29,092 nucleotides of DNA from a virus, in IMG/VR virus record IMGVR_UViG_3300017714_000108, positions 1-29,092 of that record; one strand, 5' to 3'. The position numbers and the translations under genes are program-made. Positions within the stretch are counted from its first letter, which is position 1, and the number at the start of each line of letters is the position of its first letter. Under the pieces are notes generated by a model, which saw only the letters and a program-made list of their open reading frames with translations, searched no databases and was not told where the DNA came from. Of this stretch, positions 28,743-29,092 are shown in pieces.

Positions 28743-29092
28743 ATGGCAACTTTATATAATACTAAAATATCTGAAACATACACAGGTTTAATAAAAACAT
28801 CTAATAATGGCATTATTGGTGCTGTTGAGCAAAACATAACTGACGGAAGTGGAAACGCATCAACTTTAAGTTTAGGGACAGCATCAGCAAGTTTTACAGG
28901 AACATTAGATTTAACAAATGCGACTGTTGTTGGTTTTTCTGGTGGTGGTGCTGTAGATAGTGTAAACGTACAAACAGGGGTTGTTGTTCTTACAAGTACT
29001 AATATAGCAGAGGGTACAAATTTATATTTTACAGATACAAGAGTTTCAGCTAATAGCGCTGTTGTTTTAAATACTGCAAAGGTTTCTTTTCC
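28743..29092 (+). CDS. Tail fibre protein, N-terminal part (continues at 1)
   Basis: Begins ATG 28743 and is open to the window end; bases 28970-29092 equal 1-123, so the gene continues at position 1 in the same frame and ends at 3226. The N-terminus (MATLYNTKISETYTGLIKTS) followed by NNGIIGAVEQNITDGSGNAS and TLDLTNATVVG is a start I recall from fibres of flavobacterial phages and probably anchors the fibre to the tail tip. The first shaft repeat (SVNVQTGVVVLTSTNIAEGT) starts at the join. See the entry at 1-3226 for the rest. Confidence 0.85.
   Translation, partial: MATLYNTKISETYTGLIKTSNNGIIGAVEQNITDGSGNASTLSLGTASASFTGTLDLTNATVVGFSGGGAVDSVNVQTGVVVLTSTNIAEGTNLYFTDTRVSANSAVVLNTAKVSF
28970..29092. 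repeat. Right copy of 123-bp direct terminal repeat
   Basis: Identical to 1-123. The match begins at base 28970 and runs to the window end with no mismatch. Together with frame continuity it indicates circular closure with a unique length of 28,969 bp. Confidence 0.9.

Noticed and set aside
1-29092. Lysogeny genes (integrase, repressor), attachment sites, insertion sequences
   Set aside because: No protein with recombinase, repressor or transposase motifs was seen, and no inverted-repeat-flanked element. The phage appears to be virulent.

Overview
The window looks like an essentially complete tailed-phage genome of about 29 kb (unique length 28,969 bp). Its first 123 bases are repeated exactly as its last 123 bases. 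An open reading frame for a long tail fibre continues in frame across that join, so the genome is circular or circularly permuted and was opened inside the fibre gene. The DNA is AT-rich (roughly 30% GC by eye). Every convincing gene is on the + strand. Genes are tightly packed with many ATGA/TAATG overlaps, and I see no integrase, repressor, tRNA or CRISPR array. A Bacteroidetes host, most likely a flavobacterium, is suggested by A-rich leaders without clear Shine-Dalgarno sequences, by promoter -7 boxes of the TAnnTTTG type, and by protein families typical of flavobacterial phages.

Layout. (i) 28743->3226 (through the join) and 3228-4244: repetitive tail fibre and a BspA-like repeat protein, probable receptor-binding parts. 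(ii) 4255-6042: small proteins and a lysis cassette (M15 peptidase endolysin, small membrane protein, GTA-type holin). (iii) 6043-6231: extremely AT-rich spacer. (iv) 6232-11964: early/replication region with a NinG-like protein, a possible annealing protein, SSB, RecA-fold ATPase, sigma-like factor, two PD-(D/E)XK-like nucleases, a FEN-type 5' exonuclease and a protein with a DnaA domain IV-like HTH. (v) 12000-13494: terminase small and large subunits. (vi) 13496-14343: a promoter, a candidate structured RNA closed by a 16-bp helix, four tiny genes and a terminator. (vii) 14391-21225: tail assembly chaperone with a probable frameshift, tail completion and neck proteins, two large tail proteins, tape measure. 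(viii) 21261-28664: prohead protease, three tandem paralogues sharing an N-terminal tag, a Cys-rich miniprotein, scaffold, major capsid protein, tail tube, portal with a long C-terminal extension, connector.

Regulation seems to have two classes. Three early operons share TTATTAA-N6-TGTTTATA, two of them followed by a TATATT box. Five structural operons carry the 9-mer CGTTATATA 3-10 nt before the start codon. The early region encodes a sigma-like protein, which makes an early-to-late switch driven by that factor an attractive but untested model. Other points worth a second look are the structured RNA, the T10 slippery run in the tail chaperone gene, and the tagged paralogues beside the prohead protease, which may be internal head proteins delivered with the DNA.
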